From Planctomycetota bacterium (lineage in GTDB: Bacteria; Planctomycetota; GCA-002687715): 32,701 bases of DNA. The stretch lies in NCBI GenBank assembly GCA_002687715.1, contig NZBC01000089.1, positions 1 to 32,701 of the forward strand. The letters run 5' to 3'. Both the position numbers and the translations under genes were made by a program. Under the pieces are notes generated by a model. That model was not told where the DNA came from, made no database searches, and saw nothing but the letters and a program-made list of their open reading frames with translations. Position 1 is the first letter of the stretch; each line of letters starts with the position of its first letter. Shown here in pieces: positions 1 to 8,760 of the stretch.

Positions 1-804
1 CCTACTACTGACCGGACCCGGCGGTGTAGGCTTGTCCTGGGTGCCGCACTTTTCGAGCGGCGACCGCCGCACTTTTCGATCGGCGCTCACACCACCGTTC
101 GGGCAACGATCTCCGCGCCCATCGAAGGGGTGCTCGTCGAGATCGCCGTCCGCGAAGGACAGGTCGTCGCAGTGGGCGACGTCCTCGCCCGAATGGACGA
201 CAGCGTGGCCCGCGCGTCCGTACGTGCCGCTGAAGCCGCAACGAAGAAGGAGGCGGCACTCGCGCACGCCGAAACCGAGATCAAACTCGCCCGCTCGTAC
301 CTCAAGCGCCTCGAGGTCACGAACCGGGCTGGCGCGACGACGCCGGCGGCCATCGACCAGGCCGCGGCGCGGCTCGATCAGGCCCGCTCCGCGCGCGACG
401 CCATGCTCGAGCAGCGAGTCGCCGCACTGCGCTCGCTGGAGCTCGAGAAGACTCGGCTGGCCCGACTCGTGGTCAAAGCCCCGTTCGCGGGGCGCGTCCT
501 CCGGATCCACTCCCGCGCCGGAGAGTCCCTGACCACCCAAAGCAAGCTCCTGTTCCTCGCGTCCCTCCAGACACTGGATGCCGAGATCAACCTGCCAGTG
601 GAGTTCTACGGCAAGCTCGTGAAGGGGCAGGAGTACTCCCTGTCCGCCGGAGCTCCCGTGAACGCGACATTGCGCGGCCGCCTCCGGGTCATCGAGCCGA
701 CGATCGACTCCACCTCCCTCACTTTCCGCTGCGTCTTCGAGATCGAGAATCCGGAAGAGCGCCTTCCCTCGGGGTTTGCGGTGCGGTTCACCCCGAACCC
801 ATGA
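1..804 (+). CDS. HlyD/RND-type membrane fusion (periplasmic adaptor) protein, 5' partial
   Basis: The frame is open from the first base of the window, so the true start lies upstream; an internal GTG at 130 would cut into the first lipoyl half and is unlikely to be the start. The protein shows the adaptor order: a first biotinyl-lipoyl half (VEIAVREGQVVAVGDVLARM), an Ala/Glu/Arg-rich coiled-coil hairpin of about 90 residues, the second lipoyl half (VVKAPFAGRVLRIHSRAGES), then a beta-barrel-like region ending at TGA 802-804. Such adaptors bridge an inner-membrane transporter to the outer membrane. No transporter partner is visible; it would lie to the left. The first 40 codons contain a 23-bp near-tandem duplication (43-88) and do not look like a normal adaptor N-terminus, so an upstream frameshift is possible. 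Family assignment is firm, substrate unknown. Confidence 0.85.
   Translation, partial: PTTDRTRRCRLVLGAALFERRPPHFSIGAHTTVRATISAPIEGVLVEIAVREGQVVAVGDVLARMDDSVARASVRAAEAATKKEAALAHAETEIKLARSYLKRLEVTNRAGATTPAAIDQAAARLDQARSARDAMLEQRVAALRSLELEKTRLARLVVKAPFAGRVLRIHSRAGESLTTQSKLLFLASLQTLDAEINLPVEFYGKLVKGQEYSLSAGAPVNATLRGRLRVIEPTIDSTSLTFRCVFEIENPEERLPSGFAVRFTPNP
43..88. repeat. 23-bp imperfect tandem duplication
   Basis: Two copies of a 23-bp unit beginning GCCGCACTTTTCGA sit head to tail at 43-65 and 66-88, differing at one internal base and at the last bases. 23 is not a multiple of three, so gaining or losing a copy would shift the adaptor reading frame that runs across it. Confidence 0.7.
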
Positions 805-845
805 CCTTCGGCTGACTCCGCGCCCGAGGCTCCGCGCCAGCGTGG

Positions 846-851
846 TAGAAT
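846..851 (+). promoter_or_regulatory. candidate -10 element TAGAAT
   Basis: TAGAAT lies about 80 bases before the start of the secreted repeat protein, in the 126-bp gap after the adaptor gene. It matches a TAGnnT pattern seen before several other genes here. I see no convincing -35 box, so this is a weak call. Confidence 0.25.
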
Positions 852-930
852 CCCAAGACGCCGCGCAGAGTCGGAGCCAGGTAGCCTCCGACCCTTGACG
901 GTCATGCCCGTTGAACAGAGGAGTCTGCCG

Positions 931-2565
931 ATGTCCCGCTCCATCCTGGCCAGTGTCCCCTTCGCCTTGCTGCTGCTCGCTGTCGCCTCCGCGCAGGTTC
1001 AAGTGACGGCTGGCCCGTACGCCTCCGCAGGGGGGAATCAGCACAAGCACGTCGTCAAGGACCAGAGCGGCAACCTGTTCTGCCTCACCGTGGCCGACCC
1101 GGGCACCGGCGATCGGCCCCTGCTGCTGTCTTTCTCGTCCGACGATGGCCAGACCTGGGCTCCGCTCGGTGTCCAGATCAACGATTCCACGTCGGGCCTG
1201 AATGCCCCGAACGCGACGAACGGATGCTGCATGGCCATCGACAGCCTGGGCGTGCTTCACGTCGTCTGGGGCAACTACTACTACCCCTCGTACTTCGCGC
1301 AGTTCTACCGGCAATACGATACGTCCACGACGACGCTTTCGGCGGTCGTGAACCTCAGCACGCTGATCGGAGCGGCACCGACGAGCCGAACCTCGGCCCT
1401 GAACGTCGCCGTCGACGCCAACGACACGGTGTGGATCGCCGGCCACGGCACGTTGAGCTGGCGGTCCCGCCTGATCTACAGTGATCAACCCAACGCCGCC
1501 AACCTCGCATTCACGGACGTCGGGCCGATCAGTACGTCCGCCAGCGCCCAGAACGCACGCCTCGCGATCGACGCGACCGGACTCGTCCACTGCAGCTACT
1601 ACCGGAACACCGGCAGCGGCGAGTACTGGCACCGGATCTACAATCCCGGGACGGGTTGGCAGACGTCGACCCGGATCGGCAACACCCAGCCTACGAACGA
1701 CTACTACGGAACCCTGTGCGCCGACTCGGTCGGGTTCGTTCACGCCGTCTACGGAGTGGACCTCTATACGAGTACGACCTGGCAGTTCGAGTATCGCCAG
1801 TGGGATCCCCTGACCGGGTCGTGGGGTGCGCCGATCCCCATCTTCTCCGCGACGACCGCGCAGTACACGGGCGTCGCGAACTACCGGATCTTCGCCGCGG
1901 CGTGCGACGAGGCCACCGGCAAGGTGTCCGTCGTCTGGCGCGACCTCGCTGGAACCGGCGCCCTCGCCCTCGCGGAGAAGGACCTCACCGCGAACTCGTT
2001 CACGAACCTGGGCGACTTCACTTCTGGGGGCTTGGGCCAGCACGAGTACTACCTCCCGGCCCTGCGAGGCGCGCTCTACCCGGCGTTCAACAACACTGGC
2101 TCCGACCTGGACATCACGTGGCGCCAGAACGCAGCACCCGGCCCCTACCAGCTCATGTTCTTGCGCGTCGGCAACTCTGCTCCGGTCCCGACCCTCACGC
2201 TCCTGGGGCCGGTGACGCCCGGGGTCACGACGTCGCTCGACATCTCCAGCCCGGCCGATCCGAACCTCGCGTTCGTCTGCGGTTTCTCCCTGGGCACCTC
2301 GCCCGGAATCAACCTCGGCATGGGGCAGATCGTCCCCCTGACCTGGGACTTCCTGTTCGACCTCTCGATCACTCCCAACAACGGCATCTTCGTCAACAAC
2401 ATCGGTGCGCTCTCAGGCGCAGGCACGGCCACCGCCATGATCGTGACCCCGAACCTGCCCGCCCTCACCGGGCTGACGATCTACGCGGCCTTCGCCGTCG
2501 CCGGCCCGAACAGTCCGACGGGGATCGGCACGATCTCCTCCGCACTCACGATCCCCATTCAGTAG
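931..2565 (+). CDS. Secreted BNR/sialidase-like repeat protein with planctomycete C-terminal domain
   Basis: The start is ATG 931, preceded by AGAGGAG, and opens on a Sec signal peptide (MSRSILASVPFALLLLAVAS, cleavage near AQ). An in-frame ATG at 895 would put 12 extra polar residues before the signal. The next roughly 400 residues hold repeats of the kind found in BNR/exo-sialidase propellers: a sunflower-like LLSFSSDDGQTW box, then blocks such as MAIDSLGVLHVVWG, LAIDATGLVHCSYY and LCADSVGFVHAVYG, each followed by an aromatic-rich strand. The last 120 residues form a separate beta domain ending ALTIPIQ, whose pattern (G-x-L-x-G-x-G-x-A-x-A, then P-x-L-x-G-L-T) recurs in a truncated gene at 19839-20010. 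No catalytic Asp/Tyr/Glu/Arg set can be assigned, so a binding or structural role at the cell surface is as likely as hydrolase activity. Confidence 0.8.
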   Translation: MSRSILASVPFALLLLAVASAQVQVTAGPYASAGGNQHKHVVKDQSGNLFCLTVADPGTGDRPLLLSFSSDDGQTWAPLGVQINDSTSGLNAPNATNGCCMAIDSLGVLHVVWGNYYYPSYFAQFYRQYDTSTTTLSAVVNLSTLIGAAPTSRTSALNVAVDANDTVWIAGHGTLSWRSRLIYSDQPNAANLAFTDVGPISTSASAQNARLAIDATGLVHCSYYRNTGSGEYWHRIYNPGTGWQTSTRIGNTQPTNDYYGTLCADSVGFVHAVYGVDLYTSTTWQFEYRQWDPLTGSWGAPIPIFSATTAQYTGVANYRIFAAACDEATGKVSVVWRDLAGTGALALAEKDLTANSFTNLGDFTSGGLGQHEYYLPALRGALYPAFNNTGSDLDITWRQNAAPGPYQLMFLRVGNSAPVPTLTLLGPVTPGVTTSLDISSPADPNLAFVCGFSLGTSPGINLGMGQIVPLTWDFLFDLSITPNNGIFVNNIGALSGAGTATAMIVTPNLPALTGLTIYAAFAVAGPNSPTGIGTISSALTIPIQ

Positions 2566-2571
2566 GGTGCC

Positions 2572-2587
2572 AGGGGGGCTGCCCCCT
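2572..2587 (+). terminator. GC hairpin after the secreted repeat protein
   Basis: AGGGGG, a GCTG loop and CCCCCT form a perfect 6-bp stem starting 7 bases after the stop codon at 2565. No T-tract follows, so it may be a weak or Rho-assisted terminator, or a transcript-end structure. Confidence 0.4.
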
Positions 2588-2615
2588 CCGAGGTCAGGTC
2601 CGCGCTGCCCTTCCC

Positions 2616-2686
2616 GGGAGCGCGGACCTCCCGGTCCGCTCCGACGGCGAAGCCGAACCCGAACCCAGAGCGGACCTGGAGAGAGC
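2616..2686 (-). repeat. Dispersed palindromic repeat, copy 1 (inverted relative to copy 2)
   Basis: The left arm (2616-2641, core AGCGCGGACCTCCCGGTCCG) and a shorter right arm (2667-2686, AGAGCGGACCTGGAGAGAGC) flank a spacer containing GACGGCGAAGCCGA. That spacer is the reverse complement of the one in the copy at 20011-20083, so the two copies are the same element in opposite orientation. It sits in the gap between convergent genes ending at 2565 and 2711. Confidence 0.8.
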
Positions 2687-2710
2687 AGATTGCTTCCACG
2701 CTTTCGTGCT

Positions 2711-5700
2711 CTACCGGTCCGGTCGCAGGGCGATCCACGTCTTGTTCTGGTAGCTGCACTGACATCCGGCCGCTCCGTCCGGCACGAGGACGAGACCACC
2801 AGCCGGCAGGGCGTTGATCCAGCAGCCCGGACGAACGCCGCCGAAGTTCTCGTTCTTGCGGCTCCCATCGAGGTCGAAGTAACCCAGCGTCGCGCTGCGG
2901 TAGACGAAGAGGTTTCGGCCGCCGGCTAGAATCCCGCACCCGTAGGAACGGCTGAACTCGAAGTCTCGCTTCTTGCCCGACCGCAGGTCCCACGCCCCGC
3001 CTTGCGCGTAGACCGTGCGATCGTTGATGACGACCCGAGATTGGTAGTTCGCCTTCTTCTTCCACCGTCGTTTGCCATCACGGGTGTTGAAGACCGCAAG
3101 GGTCCCGCCGACCTCTGACGCGAGCTTGAAACGTGTCGGCTGGTAGGCCACGACCAGCGAGTCGTGCGACGTCGACAGAGAGAGCGTCGTCCCGAACATA
3201 CTCGGCGCCCGCCATCGCTCTGTCCCCGATTTCGCATCGAGGGCCACGAGGGTGCCGTCTGGATGCTCGGCCGGCTTCGCGCCGCGCTTGCGGTCGAAGA
3301 GCGCCAGGGGTCGGTCGATGAGATAGACCGCGTCGTTACCGACCGCGATCGCGTTGTGGCGGATCGACGCGCCGGCGTCGTAGCGCCAGAGCAACTGACC
3401 ACTCTTCGCATCCAGCGCAAAGAACGCCGACGATTCCGTGAGCTGCTTCTTCATCGCCCCGCCGCGGCGGTATCGATAGGTGACCACGTGCTCGGGGTTG
3501 GCGAGACTGCCGAGGAGACGCCCCCCATCGCAGGCAATGAAACCCCATGTCCCGGGTCCGCCCTGCGCGGTGGGAGGAGCTTTGTACTCAGCGAGCTTCT
3601 TTCCCGTCGCGGGATCGATGCGCAGACACGTCCCGCCCCGGCGCACGTACACCCCCTCCGCGGACACGCAGTACGGCGAGTGGGTCCCGGCTGTTCCCAT
3701 CAAGTGGTCACCGTCATAGGCCTTGAGAATCCCGGGGATCGGGAACTCCCAGAGCTTGCGACCGTTGTACGCATCGATGGCCATCAGGCTGTCGAGTCCG
3801 AGCGAGAAGACGCGGCCGTCGAGATACAACGGGGATGGACCGCGACCGTGACGCTGGGTGAGCGCCTGGCCCAGGTCGTCGAACCACAGCGGCGCCAGGG
3901 GGCTGCGCACCGTGTCGTCGGAGCAGGCGGAGTTCCCAGCATCTGCGTACTGGTGCGTCCAGTCGCCGGCGCCCTTGAGCGGGCCCCGGACGGTCTTGCG
4001 GAGCTCACCGGGCCGGCCTATGCAAACGACGCCGCCGCACGGACGCTGGACACGCGCCGCCTCTGCCTTGTTCACTGCGCCGGCGCCCGCGAGGACCGAC
4101 TTTCCTGACACGACAAGATTCGCGAAGTAGGGCGGGTAGGGCGTCTTCCTCGTCGGACCCTCGTGGATCATGACCCGGTCGCCGTACAACCCCGCAGCAA
4201 CCAAACGGGCGCGCGCGGCCCGCGCCAGTGCCGGGTTGGACTCGACTGCGAGGATGCGCAGGTTGCTCTGGCGAGCGAGCTCGCAGGCAAGCGAACCGTC
4301 TCCGCATCCCAGGTCCAGACACCATCCGTCGCGCACCTTCGACTGCTCGAGAATCTCCCGCGCCGCTTGCTCAAAAGCCGGTGCGATCGGCGCGACCTGG
4401 CCTCCCGGCACCTCCGGTTCGTTCTTGGCGATGCCCTGAGCACCCGCAGCGAAGCAGTAGATTGCACCGGTGTCGGTACTGGCGAGGATGTGTCCGTCGA
4501 TGGCCGCGAGCCCGAGTACGGTTCCGTCCACGTTCGCGGACCAGAGCTGCTTCCGCTCTTGGATTCCGACCAGCGAGATGCCCGCGGTGGAGCCGGTCAC
4601 GATGTGCTCGCCAGCGACGATCACGCATTGATCCTGGGTCTGTCGGGCCAACGTGAACGCCTTCACGAATCTCCGTTCCCGGACCTGCTTGCCCTTCACC
4701 TTCTTCTCGACGGTCTTCCACTCGAGCAACGAGAGGCCGGGCTTCCCTACGGTCACGAGATCGTCACCAGTGGCGGCGATGTCGCGATAGGCGTTCTTGC
4801 CCCGGGCCGCGCCACTCTTGACGTCGAAGAACATCCCGCTGTTGAAGAAGAACTTCCCCGACGCCATCGTCGCGGTTCCGCCCTGATGGCCGTTCTTCTG
4901 CAAGTGGTAGTACAGGAACTTCCCGTCGTGACGCCGGAACGCGGCCGGCACGGCACGACCCGTGGGCACGATGACGTACTCGTCGCTGACGACGAGGTGC
5001 CCTTGCGCCGAGATCCCGCTCTCGGCCTGGGCGCCTCCGTGGGGCTGGGCCATGAAGATCGAGCCCGAGCTGTTGTTGGTCCAGACCCGACGCCCGGACG
5101 TCAGCTTGAACGCGTGAACGTAGATGCCATCGGAAGGCCAGATTCCCGCGGCGAAGTAGACGATGCCGTCGCGAATGGCCGGACCACCTCTAATGGGCCA
5201 GCGTGAGATCATCTGCCCATTGCCGAGCACCTGGCCGGAGTCGGAGCAACCTCGCTTCTTCCACTTGACCGCACCGTCCTTGGCGTCGAGACAGTAGAGC
5301 CACCCGTCGTCACTCCCGACGCAGACGCGACCGCTTTCGACCGCAGGCGCGAAGCGTACCGGTCCACCGGTGGGGAAGCTCCAGCGTTCGTGTCCCGTCT
5401 CGAGATCGAGAGCGATGACCATGCCGTCCGCGGACCGGCCGTAGAAGACGAGTCCGTCTGCCACGACGGCGTGGTGCGCGCGATCGAAGGTCATGCGACG
5501 GAGGCGAGGCCACGCGCGATTCGGAGCCAGGCGAGGCGCGTGCCGCCACTTGAGTCCCAGCTTCGCGGACAGTCCAGCCTCGGTGCTCGCGGTGCGGGAG
5601 GGGTTCGCGCGATACATGGGCCACGACTTCGCCTGGGCCACCAGCTGTCCCGAGATCAACGTGATCAGCACACCGATCGCGAGACCTGCGCCACGAAGCG

Positions 5701-5719
5701 CGCTACGAGTCGATGCCAT
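2711..5719 (-). CDS. Exported PQQ-like double beta-propeller protein with embedded SAM-methyltransferase domain
   Basis: The start is ATG at 5719, chosen because GGAGG lies 6 bases upstream; an in-frame ATG at 5749 lacks this. The 1002-residue protein begins with a signal or anchor (GLAIGVLITLISGQLVAQA). Residues about 30-430 are PQQ/BamB-type blades with repeating units such as ALDLETGHERW and CLDAKDGAVKW. Residues about 445-575 are a class I methyltransferase fold with motif I as WCLDLGCGDGSLACELA, then AVESNPALARAARARL. Residues about 585-1002 return to propeller blades (AIDAYNGRKLWEF, ALDAKSGTERW, VFNTRDGKRRW). Proteins of this architecture occur in Planctomycetota, but their substrate is not known to me. 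An exported SAM-dependent domain is odd because SAM is cytoplasmic; it may instead bind another ligand. It ends convergently with the gene at 931-2565. Confidence 0.85.
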   Translation of the reverse strand: MASTRSALRGAGLAIGVLITLISGQLVAQAKSWPMYRANPSRTASTEAGLSAKLGLKWRHAPRLAPNRAWPRLRRMTFDRAHHAVVADGLVFYGRSADGMVIALDLETGHERWSFPTGGPVRFAPAVESGRVCVGSDDGWLYCLDAKDGAVKWKKRGCSDSGQVLGNGQMISRWPIRGGPAIRDGIVYFAAGIWPSDGIYVHAFKLTSGRRVWTNNSSGSIFMAQPHGGAQAESGISAQGHLVVSDEYVIVPTGRAVPAAFRRHDGKFLYYHLQKNGHQGGTATMASGKFFFNSGMFFDVKSGAARGKNAYRDIAATGDDLVTVGKPGLSLLEWKTVEKKVKGKQVRERRFVKAFTLARQTQDQCVIVAGEHIVTGSTAGISLVGIQERKQLWSANVDGTVLGLAAIDGHILASTDTGAIYCFAAGAQGIAKNEPEVPGGQVAPIAPAFEQAAREILEQSKVRDGWCLDLGCGDGSLACELARQSNLRILAVESNPALARAARARLVAAGLYGDRVMIHEGPTRKTPYPPYFANLVVSGKSVLAGAGAVNKAEAARVQRPCGGVVCIGRPGELRKTVRGPLKGAGDWTHQYADAGNSACSDDTVRSPLAPLWFDDLGQALTQRHGRGPSPLYLDGRVFSLGLDSLMAIDAYNGRKLWEFPIPGILKAYDGDHLMGTAGTHSPYCVSAEGVYVRRGGTCLRIDPATGKKLAEYKAPPTAQGGPGTWGFIACDGGRLLGSLANPEHVVTYRYRRGGAMKKQLTESSAFFALDAKSGQLLWRYDAGASIRHNAIAVGNDAVYLIDRPLALFDRKRGAKPAEHPDGTLVALDAKSGTERWRAPSMFGTTLSLSTSHDSLVVAYQPTRFKLASEVGGTLAVFNTRDGKRRWKKKANYQSRVVINDRTVYAQGGAWDLRSGKKRDFEFSRSYGCGILAGGRNLFVYRSATLGYFDLDGSRKNENFGGVRPGCWINALPAGGLVLVPDGAAGCQCSYQNKTWIALRPDR

Positions 5720-5816
5720 CTGCAACCTCCAGCTCCGGATTCGGAGCATCCGCGATCGTACTACAACCCAGTCGGCGACCGCCCCACAGGCCCGACGGTC
5801 GCGCTACGGATACGCA

Positions 5817-7997
5817 TCAGTTCTGGCTGATCGGGTTGCCGTTCACGTCGAGGGTGAAGACGACGCGATAGCCAGCAAGGTCGTTGGGAACCAGGGTGTC
5901 GAACAGTTGATAGGGCGCCTGCCCGGCGTTGATGGGGTTCGGACCAGAGCTGAGGTTGAGCGGAAGACCCGAGCCCAGGTTGTTCCCCGGGCTGCACCCG
6001 ACGAGGCCATCGACGGCCCCCATCGCACCGAAGTCGATCGCCACGCTGCCCGCGCTCGAAAGCGTGAGCCGGAAGCTGTTGGCACCGACGGCCGAGTACT
6101 CGGGAACGGCGGAGAAGCAGACCTCGGACTGGCTGACGTTGTCCGTGGACCAGGTGACCGTCCCGCCGGTGGCCGGATTCAGGTCGTCCCACCACATGGC
6201 GATGCGGGGAAGTCCACCGACGAGGCCGCTGACGGTCTCGTTGTAGACGGTATGACCGGCCCCGAAGGTGACGTAGCCGTTCGATCCGATGAACAGGGAC
6301 GTGTAGGAGACTCCGTACCAGGAGAACGAGTAGCCGAGGTTCTGCTGTACGAACGCATCATCGCCGAGCGAGACCAGGCTCCCGCCGGAACAAGTGGCGT
6401 TGCCCGGAGTGAGATTGGGGTCGGCCGTGAACGACACGAGGTGGGTCTGGGACATCCAGAAGCCATCGGGGGACGTGGGCGCGAGGTGCGCCATCGCGAA
6501 GTAGCGCTGCGAGTTGACCAGGGAGGCGGGGGCAGTCACCGCGAACTGGAAGTTCCCCGTGGGACTCGTGACGAAGAACTGGCTGAGCGGATGGGCAGGA
6601 TTCGACCCGTCGACCAGGAACACGAGCCCTCCGGGACCGATGTCGGCCGAGTTCGTCCCCGTGAGGAACCAGCTCATCTGCGCCGTGGGCGCGGTGGCCC
6701 AGATGATGGGAGCACCGGCGTCGGTCGTTGCATAGGTGCTCGTCATGAGTCCGGAGCTGGCCACGGACGAGGTCACCCAGGACGAGCTCCCCGACCCGAC
6801 CCCGTTGATGGTGTAGTCGCGGTTCGGGTCGCCGATCTGAGGGAACATCGTGGGCACGACGAACGGAGGCAGGCTCACGGACGTCGGCGTGCCCGGCTTG
6901 AACAGGCCGAGGGTCACACCGCCAGGCGGCATGTCGCAATCGAAAGCGAAGGTGAAGGTCGAACCCCACCGGAGCGCGTTCTCGTTGGGATTCGAGACGA
7001 AGACCTGGGGAGTCATCCAGGTCACACCACCAGTGCCCACCGCACCCGTCCACTGCGAGTTGGAAAAAGGCTCCCCACTGTGATGGCGAACATCGTGGAA
7101 GTACAGGTTCGATGTCGTGGCCCCGGCGGGGAGCGACACGGTGAACGATCCGACCGATCGATCGGAGCTCAGGTTCTGGACGGCGTACACGTAGCGCATC
7201 AACCCGCCCCCGAGGGCAGCTGCCTTGAACGCGACCGAGACCCGCCCGTCTCCTGGAACGTCGGCGTGCTGAATCAGAACCGACGGGTCCACGGACTGCC
7301 ATGCGCGGAGCGCCTGCTCCTCCCGTTGCGTGGCCCCCGTGAGGACGAGGTTGTACCCCGAACCCGAGAACGTGCAGGCTCGCCAGGACGCGTTGTTGTC
7401 GTCGGTGCCGAAGGTCGCGTCTTCAGGGTGAATGTAGTGAGCTTCGACGAAGTACTGAGCACCCGCGTTCAGGTTTGGATCGAGATCGGTTGCTTTGATT
7501 TGGATACGGCCGCCGATCGTGTTGACGGGTGGAGTCAGGGTGTACGGGTACGGGAAGTACCCGGTAGCAGCGTTGACCTCCGACCGCGGGCCCAGATTCC
7601 CCTGCGAGCCGTTGGTCCCCGACCCGTAAGGGTCGGAGCATCCGACCCCGAGCGCCGTGGAGTTGGGGTAGGGGGTGCACCCGCCGCACAGATTGCCCTG
7701 GAGGGCAGCGTAGCCGTGCTTGAGCCACGACATGCCGACCTGTTCGAACTTGTCGTCCTTGAGCCGGTAGACGTTCTGCGCGATCACAGGATGCTGGTTG
7801 GTCCCTGCGATCCAGGCCAGGGGCTGCGTTCCCACGTTGCAGGACGTCGTGCCGATGGAGTAGGCGTAGATGCCGGCCTGGCTGCCGTAGGAGCTGGCGT
7901 TGGGAATGTCCCCAACGATGACGTCGGGGCTCTGGCCGGGCGACGGCGACAACATCGCTACGAGCGTGAGGAGGAGCAGAACGGCGCGGCTGGTCAT
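5817..7997 (-). CDS. Secreted NIDO-like/beta-sandwich surface protein
   Basis: The start is ATG 7997 with GGAG 9 bases upstream, opening a signal peptide (MTSRAVLLLLTLVAMLSPSP, cleavage near GQS). The 726-residue protein has a Cys-containing N-terminal half (GNLCGGCTPYPNS), a middle beta region with a typical planctomycete repeat (SPTGNFQFAVTAPASLV), and a C-terminal domain of about 150 residues starting FSWYGVSYTSLFIGSNGYVT and running through IAMWWDDLNPATGGTV. The last domain has the pattern of NIDO-like extracellular domains and is shared with the gene at 24226-25326. No catalytic residues are recognised, and a surface or matrix role is inferred. It is upstream of, and co-oriented with, the propeller/methyltransferase gene, 97 bp away. 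A TAGAAT box lies about 40 bases before the start. Confidence 0.75.
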   Translation of the reverse strand: MTSRAVLLLLTLVAMLSPSPGQSPDVIVGDIPNASSYGSQAGIYAYSIGTTSCNVGTQPLAWIAGTNQHPVIAQNVYRLKDDKFEQVGMSWLKHGYAALQGNLCGGCTPYPNSTALGVGCSDPYGSGTNGSQGNLGPRSEVNAATGYFPYPYTLTPPVNTIGGRIQIKATDLDPNLNAGAQYFVEAHYIHPEDATFGTDDNNASWRACTFSGSGYNLVLTGATQREEQALRAWQSVDPSVLIQHADVPGDGRVSVAFKAAALGGGLMRYVYAVQNLSSDRSVGSFTVSLPAGATTSNLYFHDVRHHSGEPFSNSQWTGAVGTGGVTWMTPQVFVSNPNENALRWGSTFTFAFDCDMPPGGVTLGLFKPGTPTSVSLPPFVVPTMFPQIGDPNRDYTINGVGSGSSSWVTSSVASSGLMTSTYATTDAGAPIIWATAPTAQMSWFLTGTNSADIGPGGLVFLVDGSNPAHPLSQFFVTSPTGNFQFAVTAPASLVNSQRYFAMAHLAPTSPDGFWMSQTHLVSFTADPNLTPGNATCSGGSLVSLGDDAFVQQNLGYSFSWYGVSYTSLFIGSNGYVTFGAGHTVYNETVSGLVGGLPRIAMWWDDLNPATGGTVTWSTDNVSQSEVCFSAVPEYSAVGANSFRLTLSSAGSVAIDFGAMGAVDGLVGCSPGNNLGSGLPLNLSSGPNPINAGQAPYQLFDTLVPNDLAGYRVVFTLDVNGNPISQN

Positions 7998-8038
7998 GAA
8001 CGGGGACTCCGGATTCGGGGGTCGTTGAGTGGTCGTAG

Positions 8039-8044
8039 ATTCTA
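8039..8044 (-). promoter_or_regulatory. candidate -10 element TAGAAT
   Basis: On the minus strand TAGAAT lies 41 bases before the start codon of the secreted protein at 7997. A TTGCAG further upstream (8070-8065) could be a -35, but the 20-bp spacing is long. Confidence 0.3.
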
Positions 8045-8114
8045 GGGGCGGGGGACACACTTCGCTGCAAGTTTCTCGTCCGAACGCGGTCCCGAGGCCC
8101 GCCGCCAAGGCGAT

Positions 8115-8426
8115 CTAGGGGCGAAGCCTCAACGCGAGGACGAACCGGGTCCCGAGAGCCGGAGCCGGGTTCTCGGCCCGCATCTGAAGGCGAAACGCGC
8201 TACGAGAGATCTGGGCGACGCCGGCGAAGTATCCGCCCCTCGCCACCCGCACACGCAGATGCTTGGACTCGCGGAGACCGTCCCCGGGGCGCGGGCTGGC
8301 TTCGTCGTAGCGCCCGGTCCAGGTGTCCTCACACCACTCCGCGACGTTGCCGATCATGTCGTGGAGACCGAAACCGTTGGGCTTGAACCGACCGACGGGA
8401 GCGCGGTTCGAGAAGCTATCGTCGAC
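8115..8426 (-). pseudogene. Formylglycine-generating enzyme (SUMF1/FGE-sulfatase domain) C-terminal remnant
   Basis: About 103 codons encode the C-terminal third of an FGE-sulfatase domain: APVGRFKPNGFGLHDMIGNV, then AEWCEDTW, RVARGGYF and a final GTRFVLAL, all diagnostic of the family. A complete domain is about 250 residues; the N-terminal two-thirds are missing. Directly upstream in the same frame is a TAG (8427-8429) that ends a short secreted-protein N-terminus of an unrelated family. The only internal ATG (8355-8357) falls inside the conserved motif, so it is not a plausible native start. FGE proteins convert a sulfatase active-site Cys to formylglycine; many relatives are not true FGEs. 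This copy is most likely non-functional, formed by deletion. Confidence 0.75.
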
Positions 8427-8654
8427 CTACACGACGATCCGATCCAGGTCCGAGACGAGAGTCGCCAGTTCGAAACGGAGGATCAGCGACGACGCCAGGG
8501 GCACGGTCACGGTCTCGGACCAGACCAGCGCCGTCGTCGATCCCGGGTTCTGGAGCGGTCCGCTGCCGTATTCGACCGGGACGGACTGGAACATCGGCGA
8601 CTGCGCCGAGGCGAGGATCGACAGCAGCGACAAGAGCAGGAGTGTGCGGGACAT
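8427..8654 (-). CDS. Short secreted protein, probably the truncated N-terminus of a larger exported protein
   Basis: ATG 8654 has GGAGG 5 bases upstream and opens a clear signal peptide (MSRTLLLLSLLSILASAQ). About 55 residues follow (WSETVTVPLASSLILRFELA and so on) that look like the first strands of a beta-sandwich, stopping at TAG 8427 in mid-domain. The frame continues without shift into the FGE remnant, so the stop lies exactly at a junction between two unrelated gene pieces. Translation signals are intact, so a 75-residue exported peptide may still be made. It is better read as a relic than as a complete gene; the original family is not recognised. Confidence 0.5.
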   Translation of the reverse strand: MSRTLLLLSLLSILASAQSPMFQSVPVEYGSGPLQNPGSTTALVWSETVTVPLASSLILRFELATLVSDLDRIVV

Positions 8655-8760
8655 GACGGCCTCCGAGGAGTGGGCTTGGAGCCCCACGCAGGGGGCTCAG
8701 CTGGGTAGGAGGCCGGGGTGAGCGGAGTGGAACGGAAAAAGCTGTGGTCCGGGTCCGTCG

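Noticed and set aside
5493..8045. Long open frame on the plus strand (about 850 codons) across two minus-strand genes
   Set aside because: It is antisense to the propeller/methyltransferase start and the NIDO-like protein. Its product is low-complexity Arg/Gly/Val/Asp-rich without domains, as expected for the mirror of GC-rich coding sequence.
8427..8429. TAG read-through (recoding) in the secreted/FGE chimera
   Set aside because: The parts on each side belong to unrelated families, and a truncated FGE domain would be non-functional even if read through; deletion is simpler.
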